Origin: CAIUPE01 sp037131735
GTDB taxonomy: Bacteria; Pseudomonadota; Alphaproteobacteria; Rhizobiales; Beijerinckiaceae
DNA length: 64,000 nt
Direction of reading: 5' to 3'
Assembly: GCA_037131735.1 (NCBI GenBank)
Contig: JBAXQM010000010.1
Location: 1 to 64,000, forward strand
Positions within the stretch are counted from its first letter, which is position 1. Each line of letters begins with the position of its first letter. The notes under the pieces are model-generated. The model was not told the DNA's origin, ran no database searches, and saw nothing but the letters and a program-made list of their open reading frames with translations. Both the position numbers and the translations under genes were made by a program. Shown piece after piece: positions 45,312-53,772 of the stretch.

Positions 45312-46001
45312 CTAAGCGGCGTACCCGCAAGCTGTCAGCCGTTCGATCATGTGAGGCGATGGCGGCGCTTCCACCGCTATAGGCGGTTTATTTTTATAAA
45401 GCGGAACGGTGATGCCACGTGCATGAAGATGCAGCATCTCACCCGTCTCTTTGCCGTCGCCATAAATAGGGTCACCAATAATTGGCCAGCCCATCGCCTG
45501 ACAATGCACACGCAATTGATGCGTGCGCCCCGTTTCCGGTTTCAATTCAAGCCATGTGAAATCGCCACTACGTCCCTGCACACGCCAATCGGTTTGAGCA
45601 GGCAATCCTTCCGGATCAGGCTTCATCCACCAGCCGCGTGAGCGATCCATCTTGCCGAGCGGCATATCAATGCGGCCGGACTCTTCAAGCGGGCCACCCT
45701 TCACAATCGCCCAATAGGTTTTTTCCATGTGACCTTCGCGGAAGAGCTTCGACAAATCGTCGAGCGCCTTGCGATGGCGGCCCAACACGAGACAGCCCGA
45801 TGTATCCTTGTCGAGGCGGTGCGCGAGCATAGGCGGCTGTGGCAGACCGAACATCAGATGCGGAAAATATTGTTCGAGATGATGGCCGCGATGTTTTGCA
45901 TTCGGATGTGCCTCATGCACGGCAATGCCGGCGGGCTTATTGATGACGAGCATCAACGCATCGCGATAGAGAATACGGCCTTGGATCTCTTCAGGTGTCA
46001 T
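45312..46001 (-). CDS. RluA family pseudouridine synthase
   Basis: This 229-residue RNA pseudouridine synthase converts uridine in rRNA and/or tRNA. The catalytic Asp lies in MLAHRLDKDTSGCLVLGRH (the RLDKDTSG motif), and the C-terminal GRTHQLRVHCQAMGWPIIGD block is standard. No S4 domain precedes it, as in short RluA-type enzymes. I prefer the ATG at 46001 because an ATG at 46055 lies against the divergent ftsY start and lacks a ribosome site. The RNA target is not determinable. Confidence 0.9.
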   Translation of the reverse strand: MTPEEIQGRILYRDALMLVINKPAGIAVHEAHPNAKHRGHHLEQYFPHLMFGLPQPPMLAHRLDKDTSGCLVLGRHRKALDDLSKLFREGHMEKTYWAIVKGGPLEESGRIDMPLGKMDRSRGWWMKPDPEGLPAQTDWRVQGRSGDFTWLELKPETGRTHQLRVHCQAMGWPIIGDPIYGDGKETGEMLHLHARGITVPLYKNKPPIAVEAPPSPHMIERLTACGYAA

Positions 46002-46053
46002 GGAGGGGCTCTCTAGCCCTTCCGTCTGGACGAGGAAAGCGTTATCGAGAGGC

Positions 46054-47052
46054 ATGACCGACGGATCCGAAAAAAAGCCCGGCCTGATCGCCCGCCTCTT
46101 TGGCGGCACGTCCGAATCGCTGCCTGATCAACCAAAAGCGAGTTGGTGGCAAAAACTCAAAGCGGGCCTCTCCCGCTCCTCGGCCTCTATTGGTCAGGGC
46201 ATCACGGATCTTTTCACCAAGCGCAAACTCGACTCCGAAACGCTCGAAGACTTCGAGGATGTGCTCATTCGCGCCGACTTGGGACTTACCGTATCAACAC
46301 GTATCGTCGAGGCGGTTGGCAAAGGACGATATGGCAAAGAAATCACCGGTGACGAAGTCAAAGCGATCCTTGCTGACGAAGTCACAAAGAGTCTCACACC
46401 CGTCGCTCAGCCTCTTTTAATTGATCGAACGAAGAAGCCCTTCGTCTTGTTGATGGTGGGCGTAAATGGCGCGGGTAAAACCACAACTATCGGCAAACTT
46501 TCAGCGAAGTTTTCGGCAGAGGGTTTGAAGGTCATGCTCGCGGCGGGCGATACCTTTCGCGCAGCCGCTATTGAACAGTTACAAGTCTGGGGTCAACGGG
46601 TCGGGGCGACGGTTATCACACGTCCGCAAGGATCTGATGCGGCGGGACTTGTTTTTGACGCGCTTGAAGAAGCAACAAAAGCGAATAGCGATGTCGTGAT
46701 GATCGACACCGCGGGTCGTTTGCAAAACCGCACCGAGCTTATGGCTGAACTCGAAAAGGTGATTCGTGTGATCAAGAAGCGAGACGCGTCGGCGCCGCAT
46801 GCCGTTTTGCTCGTGCTTGATGCTACTGTGGGTCAAAACGCGCTTTCGCAAGTTGAAATTTTTGGAAAGGTCGCCGGTGTTACAGGCCTCGTGATGACGA
46901 AGCTTGATGGTACCGCGCGCGGCGGCATTCTCGTAGCGCTCGCAGAAAAATTCGGCCTACCGATTCATTTCATCGGAGTTGGTGAAGGCATCGATGATCT
47001 TGAACCTTTTGATGCTGCTGAATTCGGTCGCGCGATTGCCGGGCTTGACTAA
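46054..47052 (+). CDS. ftsY: Signal recognition particle receptor FtsY
   Basis: This 332-residue SRP receptor GTPase docks ribosome-nascent chain complexes at the inner membrane. A short N-terminal segment is followed by the NG domain: helical N part (residues 30-110), G1 GVNGAGKTTTIGKL, the insertion AAGDTFRAAAIEQL, G3 IDTAGRLQNRTELM, G4 TKLDGTARGG. The long acidic A domain of E. coli FtsY is absent, as is usual in alphaproteobacteria. The start lies back-to-back with the pseudouridine synthase gene. Confidence 0.96.
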   Translation: MTDGSEKKPGLIARLFGGTSESLPDQPKASWWQKLKAGLSRSSASIGQGITDLFTKRKLDSETLEDFEDVLIRADLGLTVSTRIVEAVGKGRYGKEITGDEVKAILADEVTKSLTPVAQPLLIDRTKKPFVLLMVGVNGAGKTTTIGKLSAKFSAEGLKVMLAAGDTFRAAAIEQLQVWGQRVGATVITRPQGSDAAGLVFDALEEATKANSDVVMIDTAGRLQNRTELMAELEKVIRVIKKRDASAPHAVLLVLDATVGQNALSQVEIFGKVAGVTGLVMTKLDGTARGGILVALAEKFGLPIHFIGVGEGIDDLEPFDAAEFGRAIAGLD

Positions 47053-47057
47053 AAAGC

Positions 47058-48326
47058 CTATTCCTCGCCAGCGCCAACAGCATAAACCCCTTCCGCACCA
47101 ATGCCGCTTTCAAGCATCAAGCGTGCGCGTGCGCGAAGCTTTTCAGTTTCGCTTTTTAGCTGACCACAGGCAGCCAGAATATCGCGCCCCCGCGGTGTCC
47201 GCACCGGTGACGCATAGCCCGCGCGGAACACGGCATCAGAAAATTCTTCGATGCGGTCCCACGACGAACATTTATATTTTGTTCCCGGCCATGGATTAAA
47301 GGGAATGAGATTAATCTTTGCGGGCATGCCCTTCAGCAAACGGATCAACTCACGCGCATCGGCAAGCGAGTCATTCACGCCATCAAGCATCACATATTCG
47401 AATGTGATCCGGCGGGCATTTGATAAGCCCGGATAGGCCCGGCACGCTTCAAGCAAATCGCGGATCGGATATTTGCGATTCAAAGGCACAAGCTCATTGC
47501 GCAAATCATCGCGCACTGCGTGAAGCGATATTGCCAGCATGGATCCGATTTCATCGCCGGCGCGCGGAATCATCGGCACAACGCCGGATGTTGAAAGCGT
47601 TATGCGACGGCGGGACAGCGACAATCCATCGCCATCCATCACCGTGGCCATCGCATCGCGCACACCGTCAAAATTGTAGAGCGGCTCGCCCATGCCCATC
47701 AGCACGATATTCGAAACAGCACGATCAGCGTCGGGAACGAGACCATCGGTGGGTCGTGTGGCACCCGGCCAATCGCCTAAGCGATCACGCGCTATCATGA
47801 CTTGCGCAACAATTTCAGCGGCCGTCAGATTACGCACGAGACGTTGCGTTCCGGTATGGCAAAAGGAACAGGTCAGCGTGCAACCGACCTGTGATGAAAT
47901 GCACAAAGTGCCGCGATCACTTTCAGGAATATAAACGGTTTCGATTTCCGCGCCTTTATCATGCAGCCCCATGGGCGGCATGCGGATCAACCATTTACGC
48001 GTACCGTCTTTTGAAATTTGTTCTGAAACAATTTCGGGCCGCGCGAGTGTAAATAACTCATCAAGCGTTGCGCGTAGAACTTTCGAGACATTGAGCATAT
48101 CATCAAATGACTGCGCGCCACGATGATAAATCCAATGCCAAAGCTGATTGACCCGCATGCGTATTTCACGCGCGGGCACACCGATTTCTGTTAATTGTTC
48201 AGCGAGTGCTGATCGACCAAATCCGACAAGAGACAGCTTGCCGCCGGATCTTACCGGGGCCGGAGTTAGAATCTCGGCTGTCTTTTCGATTCCATCACCC
48301 GCGCGCGCGATGGTGTTATCGCTCAC
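47058..48326 (-). CDS. rlmN: Dual-specificity RNA methyltransferase RlmN
   Basis: This 422-residue radical SAM enzyme methylates A2503 of 23S rRNA and A37 of some tRNAs. The cluster cysteines are in CISSQVGCTLTCSFCHTGTQ (CxxxCxxC). The N-terminal part has MRVNQLWHWIYHRGAQSFDDM, and the SAM-binding GMGEPLYNFDGV and ITLSTSGVVPMI blocks are present. A catalytic C-terminal Cys lies in TPRGRDILAACGQLK. It overlaps the IalB gene by 4 bp and ends 5 bp from ftsY (convergent). Confidence 0.96.
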   Translation of the reverse strand: MSDNTIARAGDGIEKTAEILTPAPVRSGGKLSLVGFGRSALAEQLTEIGVPAREIRMRVNQLWHWIYHRGAQSFDDMLNVSKVLRATLDELFTLARPEIVSEQISKDGTRKWLIRMPPMGLHDKGAEIETVYIPESDRGTLCISSQVGCTLTCSFCHTGTQRLVRNLTAAEIVAQVMIARDRLGDWPGATRPTDGLVPDADRAVSNIVLMGMGEPLYNFDGVRDAMATVMDGDGLSLSRRRITLSTSGVVPMIPRAGDEIGSMLAISLHAVRDDLRNELVPLNRKYPIRDLLEACRAYPGLSNARRITFEYVMLDGVNDSLADARELIRLLKGMPAKINLIPFNPWPGTKYKCSSWDRIEEFSDAVFRAGYASPVRTPRGRDILAACGQLKSETEKLRARARLMLESGIGAEGVYAVGAGEE

Positions 48327-48934
48327 GGACAGGCCTTCTTCACCTGATCAAGCGCTTGAGCAAAACCAGCAGTGACGTAAATGTCGGTCAGCGCATTGCC
48401 GCGCTTCGATGTGACCTTCAATTGCACTTGCGGATTTTTCTTCATGAGCTCGACAACAGCCGGATCATCTTTCGGCAATTTCAACCAAGCATTACCTTGC
48501 ACTTTGGTTGAAACAACATAGGTCGTCTTGCCAATCACGAGTTGCGCATCAGCGCCTTCTTTAGGCGGGAAGCCGAGAACGAAGCTGATTTCATCCCGCA
48601 CATTTTCTTGCGGGCGGGATGACACAAAGAAATAGGCTTGATCACGCGTCAGGCCAGCAGGCAGCCGATCCTTCGGCATGGAGAGCGCATAGCATACGCG
48701 GCCATTCGCGGTGTCAGACGCATAGACAGCCCAGCTGCCAAAGCTGCCCAGCTGGATCGGCTGCGCGGGAGCGGGCGCAGCAGCTACAGGCGCCTGCGCC
48801 TGAGGCTTTGCAGGGGTCGTCGCTTTAGCTGGTTCTGGCTTTTTGGTCTGGGCCAAGGCCGGGCCGATGGACACAAGGAGACCAACCGCAAGGCATGCGC
48901 CAGCAAAGAGGGTCCGGACGGTGCAGTGATTCAT
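48323..48934 (-). CDS. Invasion-associated locus B family protein
   Basis: This 203-residue exported protein has a signal peptide (TLFAGACLAVGLLVSIGPALAQ). A Lys/Ala/Pro-rich linker (about residues 30-60) precedes an IalB domain beginning SFGSWAVYASDTANGRVCYALS and ending FDDP-like KGNALTDIYVTAGFAQALD segments. IalB proteins were named for Bartonella erythrocyte invasion but are common in free-living alphaproteobacteria, where they are periplasmic proteins of unknown function. rlmN follows with a 4-bp overlap. Confidence 0.87.
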   Translation of the reverse strand: MNHCTVRTLFAGACLAVGLLVSIGPALAQTKKPEPAKATTPAKPQAQAPVAAAPAPAQPIQLGSFGSWAVYASDTANGRVCYALSMPKDRLPAGLTRDQAYFFVSSRPQENVRDEISFVLGFPPKEGADAQLVIGKTTYVVSTKVQGNAWLKLPKDDPAVVELMKKNPQVQLKVTSKRGNALTDIYVTAGFAQALDQVKKACP

Positions 48935-49089
48935 GGGCAGCCAAGGCTCCAAATCGGGTGATTCCCGCTTATGCGCGATACCTTAAACCGTTCGGGGTGA
49001 AAACAAAAATCATTCGGAATAGGGCGGATGCGCCGTTTCAATCCCCGACAGATTGTGCCAAACTGTCGCAGCCGGTCGGATGGGACGGT

Positions 49090-49695
49090 ATGCGCGACGC
49101 AGGATCGCAGAATTTCGGGGTTATCAGGGTGTCGACGCAGATTGAGCTCGGCGAACTCGTCCTCGCCGTGGCGAGAGACCGTGACCGTGAAGCCTTTGCA
49201 AGGCTTTTCGACCATTTTGGTCCGCGGTTGCACGCCTATTTGCTTCGCCTCGGCTCGGATGCCGGTTCGGCGGAAGAGATCCTGCAAGATGTGATGACGA
49301 CCTTATGGACGAAAGCGCATCTCTTTGATCCCACCAAATCCTCGCTTGCGACCTGGCTTTATCGCATCGCCCGCAATCGCCGCATCGATACGCTTCGACG
49401 CGACCGGCTCGATTTCTTTGATCCGATGGATGCGCCCGAAATCGCGGCGGAAGATGAGGGGGCTGATCGCCGAATCGATATGCAGGTGCGTGAGGACCGT
49501 ATCCGCGTGTCGCTTGAGGGTTTGCCCGAAGAACAATTGTCGCTCGTACGTATGGCCTTTTTCGATGATCTTTCGCACAGCGAAATTGCCGAGAAAACCG
49601 GACTGCCTCTGGGCACCGTTAAGTCTCGCATTCGTCTCGCGTTTACGAAGCTCCGCCGCTCGCTTGAAGCGAATGGTGTGATCGACGCTGGCTAA
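49090..49695 (+). CDS. ECF-type RNA polymerase sigma factor
   Basis: This 201-residue sigma-70 family factor has region 2 (about residues 25-95: FARLFDHFGPRLHAYLLRLG, EEILQDVMTTLWTKAHLFDP, LATWLYRIARNRRIDTLRR). Region 4 covers about 135-190 (LEGLPEEQLSLVRMAFFDDLSHSEIAEKTGLPLGTVKSRIR). The ATG at 49090 fits; a GTG at 49132 is possible. Many relatives are followed by a zinc-finger anti-sigma gene such as chrR. Here the downstream gene is convergent phhB, so no partner is adjacent. The stimulus is unknown. Confidence 0.92.
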   Translation: MRDAGSQNFGVIRVSTQIELGELVLAVARDRDREAFARLFDHFGPRLHAYLLRLGSDAGSAEEILQDVMTTLWTKAHLFDPTKSSLATWLYRIARNRRIDTLRRDRLDFFDPMDAPEIAAEDEGADRRIDMQVREDRIRVSLEGLPEEQLSLVRMAFFDDLSHSEIAEKTGLPLGTVKSRIRLAFTKLRRSLEANGVIDAG

Positions 49696-49702
49696 TGTTT
49701 TT

Positions 49703-50017
49703 TTATGAAAGAGCACCACACTCTTTCGCTAAGCGATCCGTCTCTTTCGCCAAATCAATATCCCGCGCTGACACGCCTTTTACATCATGACTCGTGAGCG
49801 TGACGTGAACTTTTGACCACACATTCGACCATTCAGGATGGTGGTTCATCACTTCAGCAACAAAAGCGACGCGCGTCATAAAAGCAAAGGCAGTGCTGAA
49901 ATCGGAAAAGCGAAACTGCTTTTCAATGGCATCGCGTCCCGCAACATCACTCCAGCCCGATAGAGACTTTACGGCCTCCGCGCGCGCAGAGCCTTCAAGA
50001 CGATCAGTTGTAACCAT
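49703..50017 (-). CDS. phhB: Pterin-4a-carbinolamine dehydratase
   Basis: This 104-residue enzyme dehydrates 4a-hydroxytetrahydrobiopterin, recycling pterin cofactor. The family signature is FSTAFAFMTRVAFVAEVMNHHPEWSNVWSKVHVTLTSHD, with the three catalytic His in this block. The N-terminal WSDVAGRDAIEKQFRFSDF is also usual. No phenylalanine hydroxylase gene is nearby, so its role here may be in other pterin chemistry. It follows the thpR gene by 11 bp. Confidence 0.93.
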   Translation of the reverse strand: MVTTDRLEGSARAEAVKSLSGWSDVAGRDAIEKQFRFSDFSTAFAFMTRVAFVAEVMNHHPEWSNVWSKVHVTLTSHDVKGVSARDIDLAKETDRLAKECGALS

Positions 50018-50028
50018 TTAAGTTATCC

Positions 50029-50598
50029 TCACGCCGTGCGACGATGTTGCGTTTCAATTGAAGTGTCACGCAAAGGATATGACGCTTCGATAACATAGGG
50101 ACCGCCGCCTACTGAAGCGCGCGACGAAAAGACTTCAAATGACTCAGCCTCAAATGAGAGGCGCGGTACATGAGAGATCATACCTAGAAAATTCGCTAAC
50201 TCAAAAGGCGATGTGTCGCGTAAACGTGCAAGCGTTATATGCGGTGTGAATTTTCTTGTTTCAGCGGGTAGGCCTAGACGGCGTACTAAACGTTCATGCT
50301 CCGCTTGCAGTTCCATTAAAGCGGGTGAGGGAACAATCTTGGCCACAAGCGCGCGGGGGCGATCTCCGCCAAACACAGTTATGCCATCAATTGTGATCGG
50401 AAAAATTGTTCGCTGAATTCGACTGAGAATCAAAAATACATCATGCGCCGTCGCATCATCGATATCGCCGAGAAAGCGTAAGGTAATGTGAAAATTTTCA
50501 GGCGTAATCCACCGCGCGCCTGAAAGGCCGCCACGTATCGATGAAAGCGTATCGATAATATGATCCGGAACCGAGAGGCCTGTAAAAAGCCGGGGCAT
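50029..50598 (-). CDS. thpR: RNA 2',3'-cyclic phosphodiesterase
   Basis: This 189-residue 2H phosphoesterase family protein, also called LigT-like, opens 2',3'-cyclic RNA ends. Both catalytic HxTx motifs are present: FHITLRFLGDID near residue 37 and PHITLARLRDT near residue 126. The opening PRLFTGLSVPDHIIDTLSSI is standard. It probably forms an operon with phhB. The physiological substrate in bacteria is uncertain. Confidence 0.92.
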   Translation of the reverse strand: MPRLFTGLSVPDHIIDTLSSIRGGLSGARWITPENFHITLRFLGDIDDATAHDVFLILSRIQRTIFPITIDGITVFGGDRPRALVAKIVPSPALMELQAEHERLVRRLGLPAETRKFTPHITLARLRDTSPFELANFLGMISHVPRLSFEAESFEVFSSRASVGGGPYVIEASYPLRDTSIETQHRRTA

Positions 50599-50706
50599 GA
50601 GGACCTCCTGCGTTGGTCAAACAGCAAAACCCGAATCACTTAACGGGTGAAGTCCAACACAGGCTCTCGTGCGGCACAAGCCCGTTCGAACGCGTTCACT
50701 GTCGCC

Positions 50707-51600
50707 TTAAGCGACGCGACCGCGACGCGCAGCGAGTGCCTCAACAATCACGAGACCAAAACCGCTCGCCAGAATAAGTGACGCACCAATGAAAACCGGC
50801 ATGGGCGGAAAATCGCCCCAGATCAAAAAGCCCCAGCCAAAAGCCCAAAGCAACGTAATATATTCGAATGGCGCAACCGCAGAGGCAGGTGCCAAGCGAA
50901 ACCCTTCAAACATAAAATATTGTCCCGATGCGCCAACAGCACCCAACATCAAAAGCAAAAGAAATTCGAAAGGCGAAGGTGTCATCCATACGAAGGGGAG
51001 CGTGGTTGCGCAGACCAAGACGACAATCGCATTTGATGCCAGCATCAAACTGACTGATCCTTCCTTGCGACCGATTAAACGCACAAGAATATTTGTAGCG
51101 CCCCAACACAGCGCCGCAAAAAGAACAAGTAAGACGGGCACAATATCTGACGAACCCGCGGGACTTGCGGCAATAACAACACCGATGAAGCCGACAATCG
51201 TTGCAGCCCAGCGTGCAAGGCCAACTGTTTCTTTCAAAAACACGATCGACATCAAGACAGCGAAAATGGGTGTCGAAAAATAGATCGTAACCATCTCAGC
51301 AAGATGGAGCGACCGCGACGCTGTGAAATAAGCAAGCCACGCCGCCAAAATTAGAGAAGACCGCATCAGAAGTTGCGTACGACTTGGTCCTCTCGCTAGC
51401 TCAACCGCACGCCTTGGGCCTAATAGAAAGAGGCAAAGTACAACAATCAAAATCGATCGCGAAAACAAAACTTGCCACACCGGCAACGTCGCCACGAGCC
51501 ATTTCACTGTCGCGTCTTGAATCGAAAAAATTGAAAAGCCGATCAGCGCATAGCCGATTCCAAGAAGTGTTCGATTATGCGGGGGATCGGATGATGACAT
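50707..51600 (-). CDS. DMT superfamily (EamA) transporter
   Basis: This 297-residue membrane protein has ten hydrophobic helices in two EamA repeats. It starts LLGIGYALIGFSIFSIQDATVKW, with the first-half end PIFAVLMSIVFLKETVGLARW and second-half end PFEYITLLWAFGWGFLIWGDFP. That pattern is common in alphaproteobacterial permeases of the RarD/RhaT-like group. The substrate is unknown. It is divergent from the DeoR/GlpR-type regulator gene, with a 138-bp gap that contains tandem 10-bp repeats. Confidence 0.85.
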   Translation of the reverse strand: MSSSDPPHNRTLLGIGYALIGFSIFSIQDATVKWLVATLPVWQVLFSRSILIVVLCLFLLGPRRAVELARGPSRTQLLMRSSLILAAWLAYFTASRSLHLAEMVTIYFSTPIFAVLMSIVFLKETVGLARWAATIVGFIGVVIAASPAGSSDIVPVLLVLFAALCWGATNILVRLIGRKEGSVSLMLASNAIVVLVCATTLPFVWMTPSPFEFLLLLMLGAVGASGQYFMFEGFRLAPASAVAPFEYITLLWAFGWGFLIWGDFPPMPVFIGASLILASGFGLVIVEALAARRGRVA

Positions 51601-51704
51601 CGTGCTGCTGGTTATTTTTCTAAGGTCCGCAGAGTGGCGGTTTGCACAGGGGGCGACAAGAGGCGCGTGACGTTTTTCTTTGCCTTGACCGGCATTTCAT
51701 CTAC

Positions 51705-51724
51705 AAAGCCACATAAAGTCACAT
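51705..51724 (+). promoter_or_regulatory. Tandem 10-bp repeats before the DeoR/GlpR gene (putative operator)
   Basis: AAAGCCACAT (51705-51714) is followed directly by AAAGTCACAT (51715-51724), one helical turn apart, ending 14 bp before the regulator start codon. DeoR-family proteins often bind short direct repeats near their own promoter. Related words occur on the other side of the gene at 52516-52545 on the opposite strand (AAACCACAAA). Autoregulation is inferred. Confidence 0.55.
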
Positions 51725-51738
51725 TAAAGGAATGAGTC

Positions 51739-52512
51739 ATGTCGCGCCCGCTCGCGGTTGATCGCCACGGCCAAATTCTCCAAGCACTCGAGGCGCAAGG
51801 CTCGGTCAGCGTCTCCGACCTTGCCGAACGGTTCAATGTCTCGATGGAGACAATCCGCCGTGATCTGAAGCTTTTGGCAGAAGAAGGTCGGCTCGTAACC
51901 GTCCATGGCGGTGCGCATCGCCTCTCGAATGAGCCCTCGCTTTCCCGCAGAACTATCGAAAATGCCGAGGGGAAGGCTGCCATTGGCCGGGCGGCGGCTG
52001 AGTTGGTGGAAGACGGCATGGCCATTCTGATCGATTCCGGCTCGACCACGCTGGCCCTCGCCCAAGCCCTTACAAACAGAAGCGACCTCACGGTGCTCAC
52101 CAATTCCCTGCCGATCGGGCTTCTACTGGCGCGGACGAAGACCATCAAAACTGTTCTATTGGGCGGCGAGATCGAGCCGAATGATGAGGCGGCTTTTGGG
52201 CTCGATACGCTCGACCTCATCGCCAAATATCGGGTTGATCTCGCTTTTATTGGCGCAGGCGGCATTTCTGAGACCGGCGAATTCACGGATTTTACGCGGT
52301 TGGCCGCCGAACAACGGGCCCGCATGGCCGCAGCCGCAAAAGCGGCTTATGTGCTGGCCGACCACACCAAGTTTTCAAAGCGGACTCCGGTACCGATCCC
52401 AATCGCCCCGCCAATTGCCGGCCTCATTACCGACGGTTTGCCCAAGGGCGAACCGGCCGCTGAAGCTGCGGCTCGTCTCTGGCCTATTCGCGTGGTTGGA
52501 TCCAAACCATGA
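51739..52512 (+). CDS. DeoR/GlpR family transcriptional regulator
   Basis: This 257-residue repressor-type protein has an N-terminal winged helix-turn-helix (DRHGQILQALEAQGSVSVSDLAERFNVSMETIRRDLKLL, residues 6-43). A DeoRC sugar-phosphate-isomerase-like ligand domain follows (MAILIDSGSTTLALAQALTN, VLTNSLPIGLLLA, LAFIGAGGISETGEFTDF). Family members usually sense phosphorylated metabolites. It stands immediately before phnW-phnA-phnY, so it may control phosphonate use. LysR or other regulators are the better known phn partners, so this pairing is inferred from position and shared repeats. Confidence 0.9.
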   Translation: MSRPLAVDRHGQILQALEAQGSVSVSDLAERFNVSMETIRRDLKLLAEEGRLVTVHGGAHRLSNEPSLSRRTIENAEGKAAIGRAAAELVEDGMAILIDSGSTTLALAQALTNRSDLTVLTNSLPIGLLLARTKTIKTVLLGGEIEPNDEAAFGLDTLDLIAKYRVDLAFIGAGGISETGEFTDFTRLAAEQRARMAAAAKAAYVLADHTKFSKRTPVPIPIAPPIAGLITDGLPKGEPAAEAAARLWPIRVVGSKP

Positions 52513-52515
52513 CTA

Positions 52516-52545
52516 TTTGTGGTTTATTGACTGATTTTGTGGTTT
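52516..52545 (+). promoter_or_regulatory. Phased TTTGTGGTTT repeats before phnW (putative operator)
   Basis: TTTGTGGTTT occurs at 52516-52525 and again at 52536-52545, exactly 20 bp (two helical turns) apart, with a looser ATTGACTGAT between. Read on the other strand the repeats are AAACCACAAA, similar to the AAAGCCACAT pair before the regulator gene. The site is 73 bp before the phnW start, and TTTTATATAG just after it could be a -10 region. Confidence 0.55.
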
Positions 52546-52617
52546 TATATAGAAGTCACTCATCCGCTTTATTCCGGCGGTCTGACGCGTGACCCCATCC
52601 CAACAAAGAGGCTTCCG

Positions 52618-53766
52618 ATGACGATTCCCTTTCGCGGTCCGGCCGGACAGGAAACAACCCCCTATCTTCTCACCCCCGGTCCTTTGACGACGACGCCCGC
52701 GGTTAAAGAGGCGATGCTGCGGGATTGGGGTTCATGGGACGCAGATTTACGCGCGGTTGTGGCTTCGATTCGCGCTGATCTTCTTGAGATTGCGGATGCC
52801 TCGCAGGGGTTCGAATGTGTATTGCTGCAAGGCTCAGGGTCTTACGGCGTTGAAGCGGCACTCGGCAGTTTTGCACCGAAAAACAAAAAGACATTGATGC
52901 TCACCAATGGCGCCTATGGTGAGCGCGCGATCAAAGCGATGTCTTATATGAATCGTGATTTCATTTCTTATGAAACAGATGAGCTGGAAGCACCCTCCGC
53001 TGAAGAAGTTGCGGCACTGTTAAAAGCCAATCCTGATGTTGGTGCGGTCTTTCTTGTCCAATGCGAAACGACAAGCGGTATTGTAAATCCTGTCGAAGAC
53101 ATTGCCGCCGTCGCACAGAAAGCCGGATGCATTGTTATTCTTGATGCAATGTCGAGCTTTGGAGCGATGGATCTATCGATGAAGCGCATGGGCATCGACG
53201 TGCTGATTTCATCGGCGAATAAATGTATCGAAGGTGTGCCGGGCTTTACTTATATTCTCGCTCGCCACGATTTACTTGAAGCCTCGCAAGGCGTTTCGCA
53301 TTCGCTCTCGCTCGATCTCTATGAGCAATGGGCTTATATGGAGAAAAGTGGACAATTCCGTTATACGCCGCCCACGCATATCCTAGTCGCCTTCGCTCAA
53401 GCGCTTGAACAACATAAGGCTGAAGGCGGTGCACCCGGTCGTCTCGCGCGTTACAAAAAAACAGCCAAAGCGATGCGCGACGGTATGCGTCGTATCGGCC
53501 TGACACCCCTTCTCGGCGATAATGAAACCGGGCCGATCATTCAGACTTTCGCAACACCGCGTGATCCGAATTTTGATTTCACGCGCTTTTATGAAGGTTT
53601 GAAGCAGCGCGGCTTCATCATCTATCCGGGTAAACTTACCAAGAAGCCGAGTTTCCGCGTTGGCAATATGGGTGCGCTTGATCACGAAGTGATGGCGATG
53701 CTCGTTGACGCGACGGAGGCCACACTCAAAGCTATGAATGTTAAAGATCTCACACCGGCCGAGTAA
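52618..53766 (+). CDS. phnW: 2-aminoethylphosphonate--pyruvate transaminase
   Basis: This 382-residue fold-type I PLP aminotransferase moves the amino group of 2-aminoethylphosphonate to pyruvate, giving phosphonoacetaldehyde and alanine. Visible are the opening YLLTPGPLTTTPAVKEAMLRDWGSWD, LLQGSGSYGVEAALGS, the PLP-contact Asp in ILDAMSSFGAMD and the Schiff-base Lys in SSANKCIEGVPGF. The ATG at 52618 matches the family; a start at 52537 would run into the putative operator region. phnA follows after 6 bp. Confidence 0.94.
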   Translation: MTIPFRGPAGQETTPYLLTPGPLTTTPAVKEAMLRDWGSWDADLRAVVASIRADLLEIADASQGFECVLLQGSGSYGVEAALGSFAPKNKKTLMLTNGAYGERAIKAMSYMNRDFISYETDELEAPSAEEVAALLKANPDVGAVFLVQCETTSGIVNPVEDIAAVAQKAGCIVILDAMSSFGAMDLSMKRMGIDVLISSANKCIEGVPGFTYILARHDLLEASQGVSHSLSLDLYEQWAYMEKSGQFRYTPPTHILVAFAQALEQHKAEGGAPGRLARYKKTAKAMRDGMRRIGLTPLLGDNETGPIIQTFATPRDPNFDFTRFYEGLKQRGFIIYPGKLTKKPSFRVGNMGALDHEVMAMLVDATEATLKAMNVKDLTPAE

Positions 53767-53772
53767 TAGATC

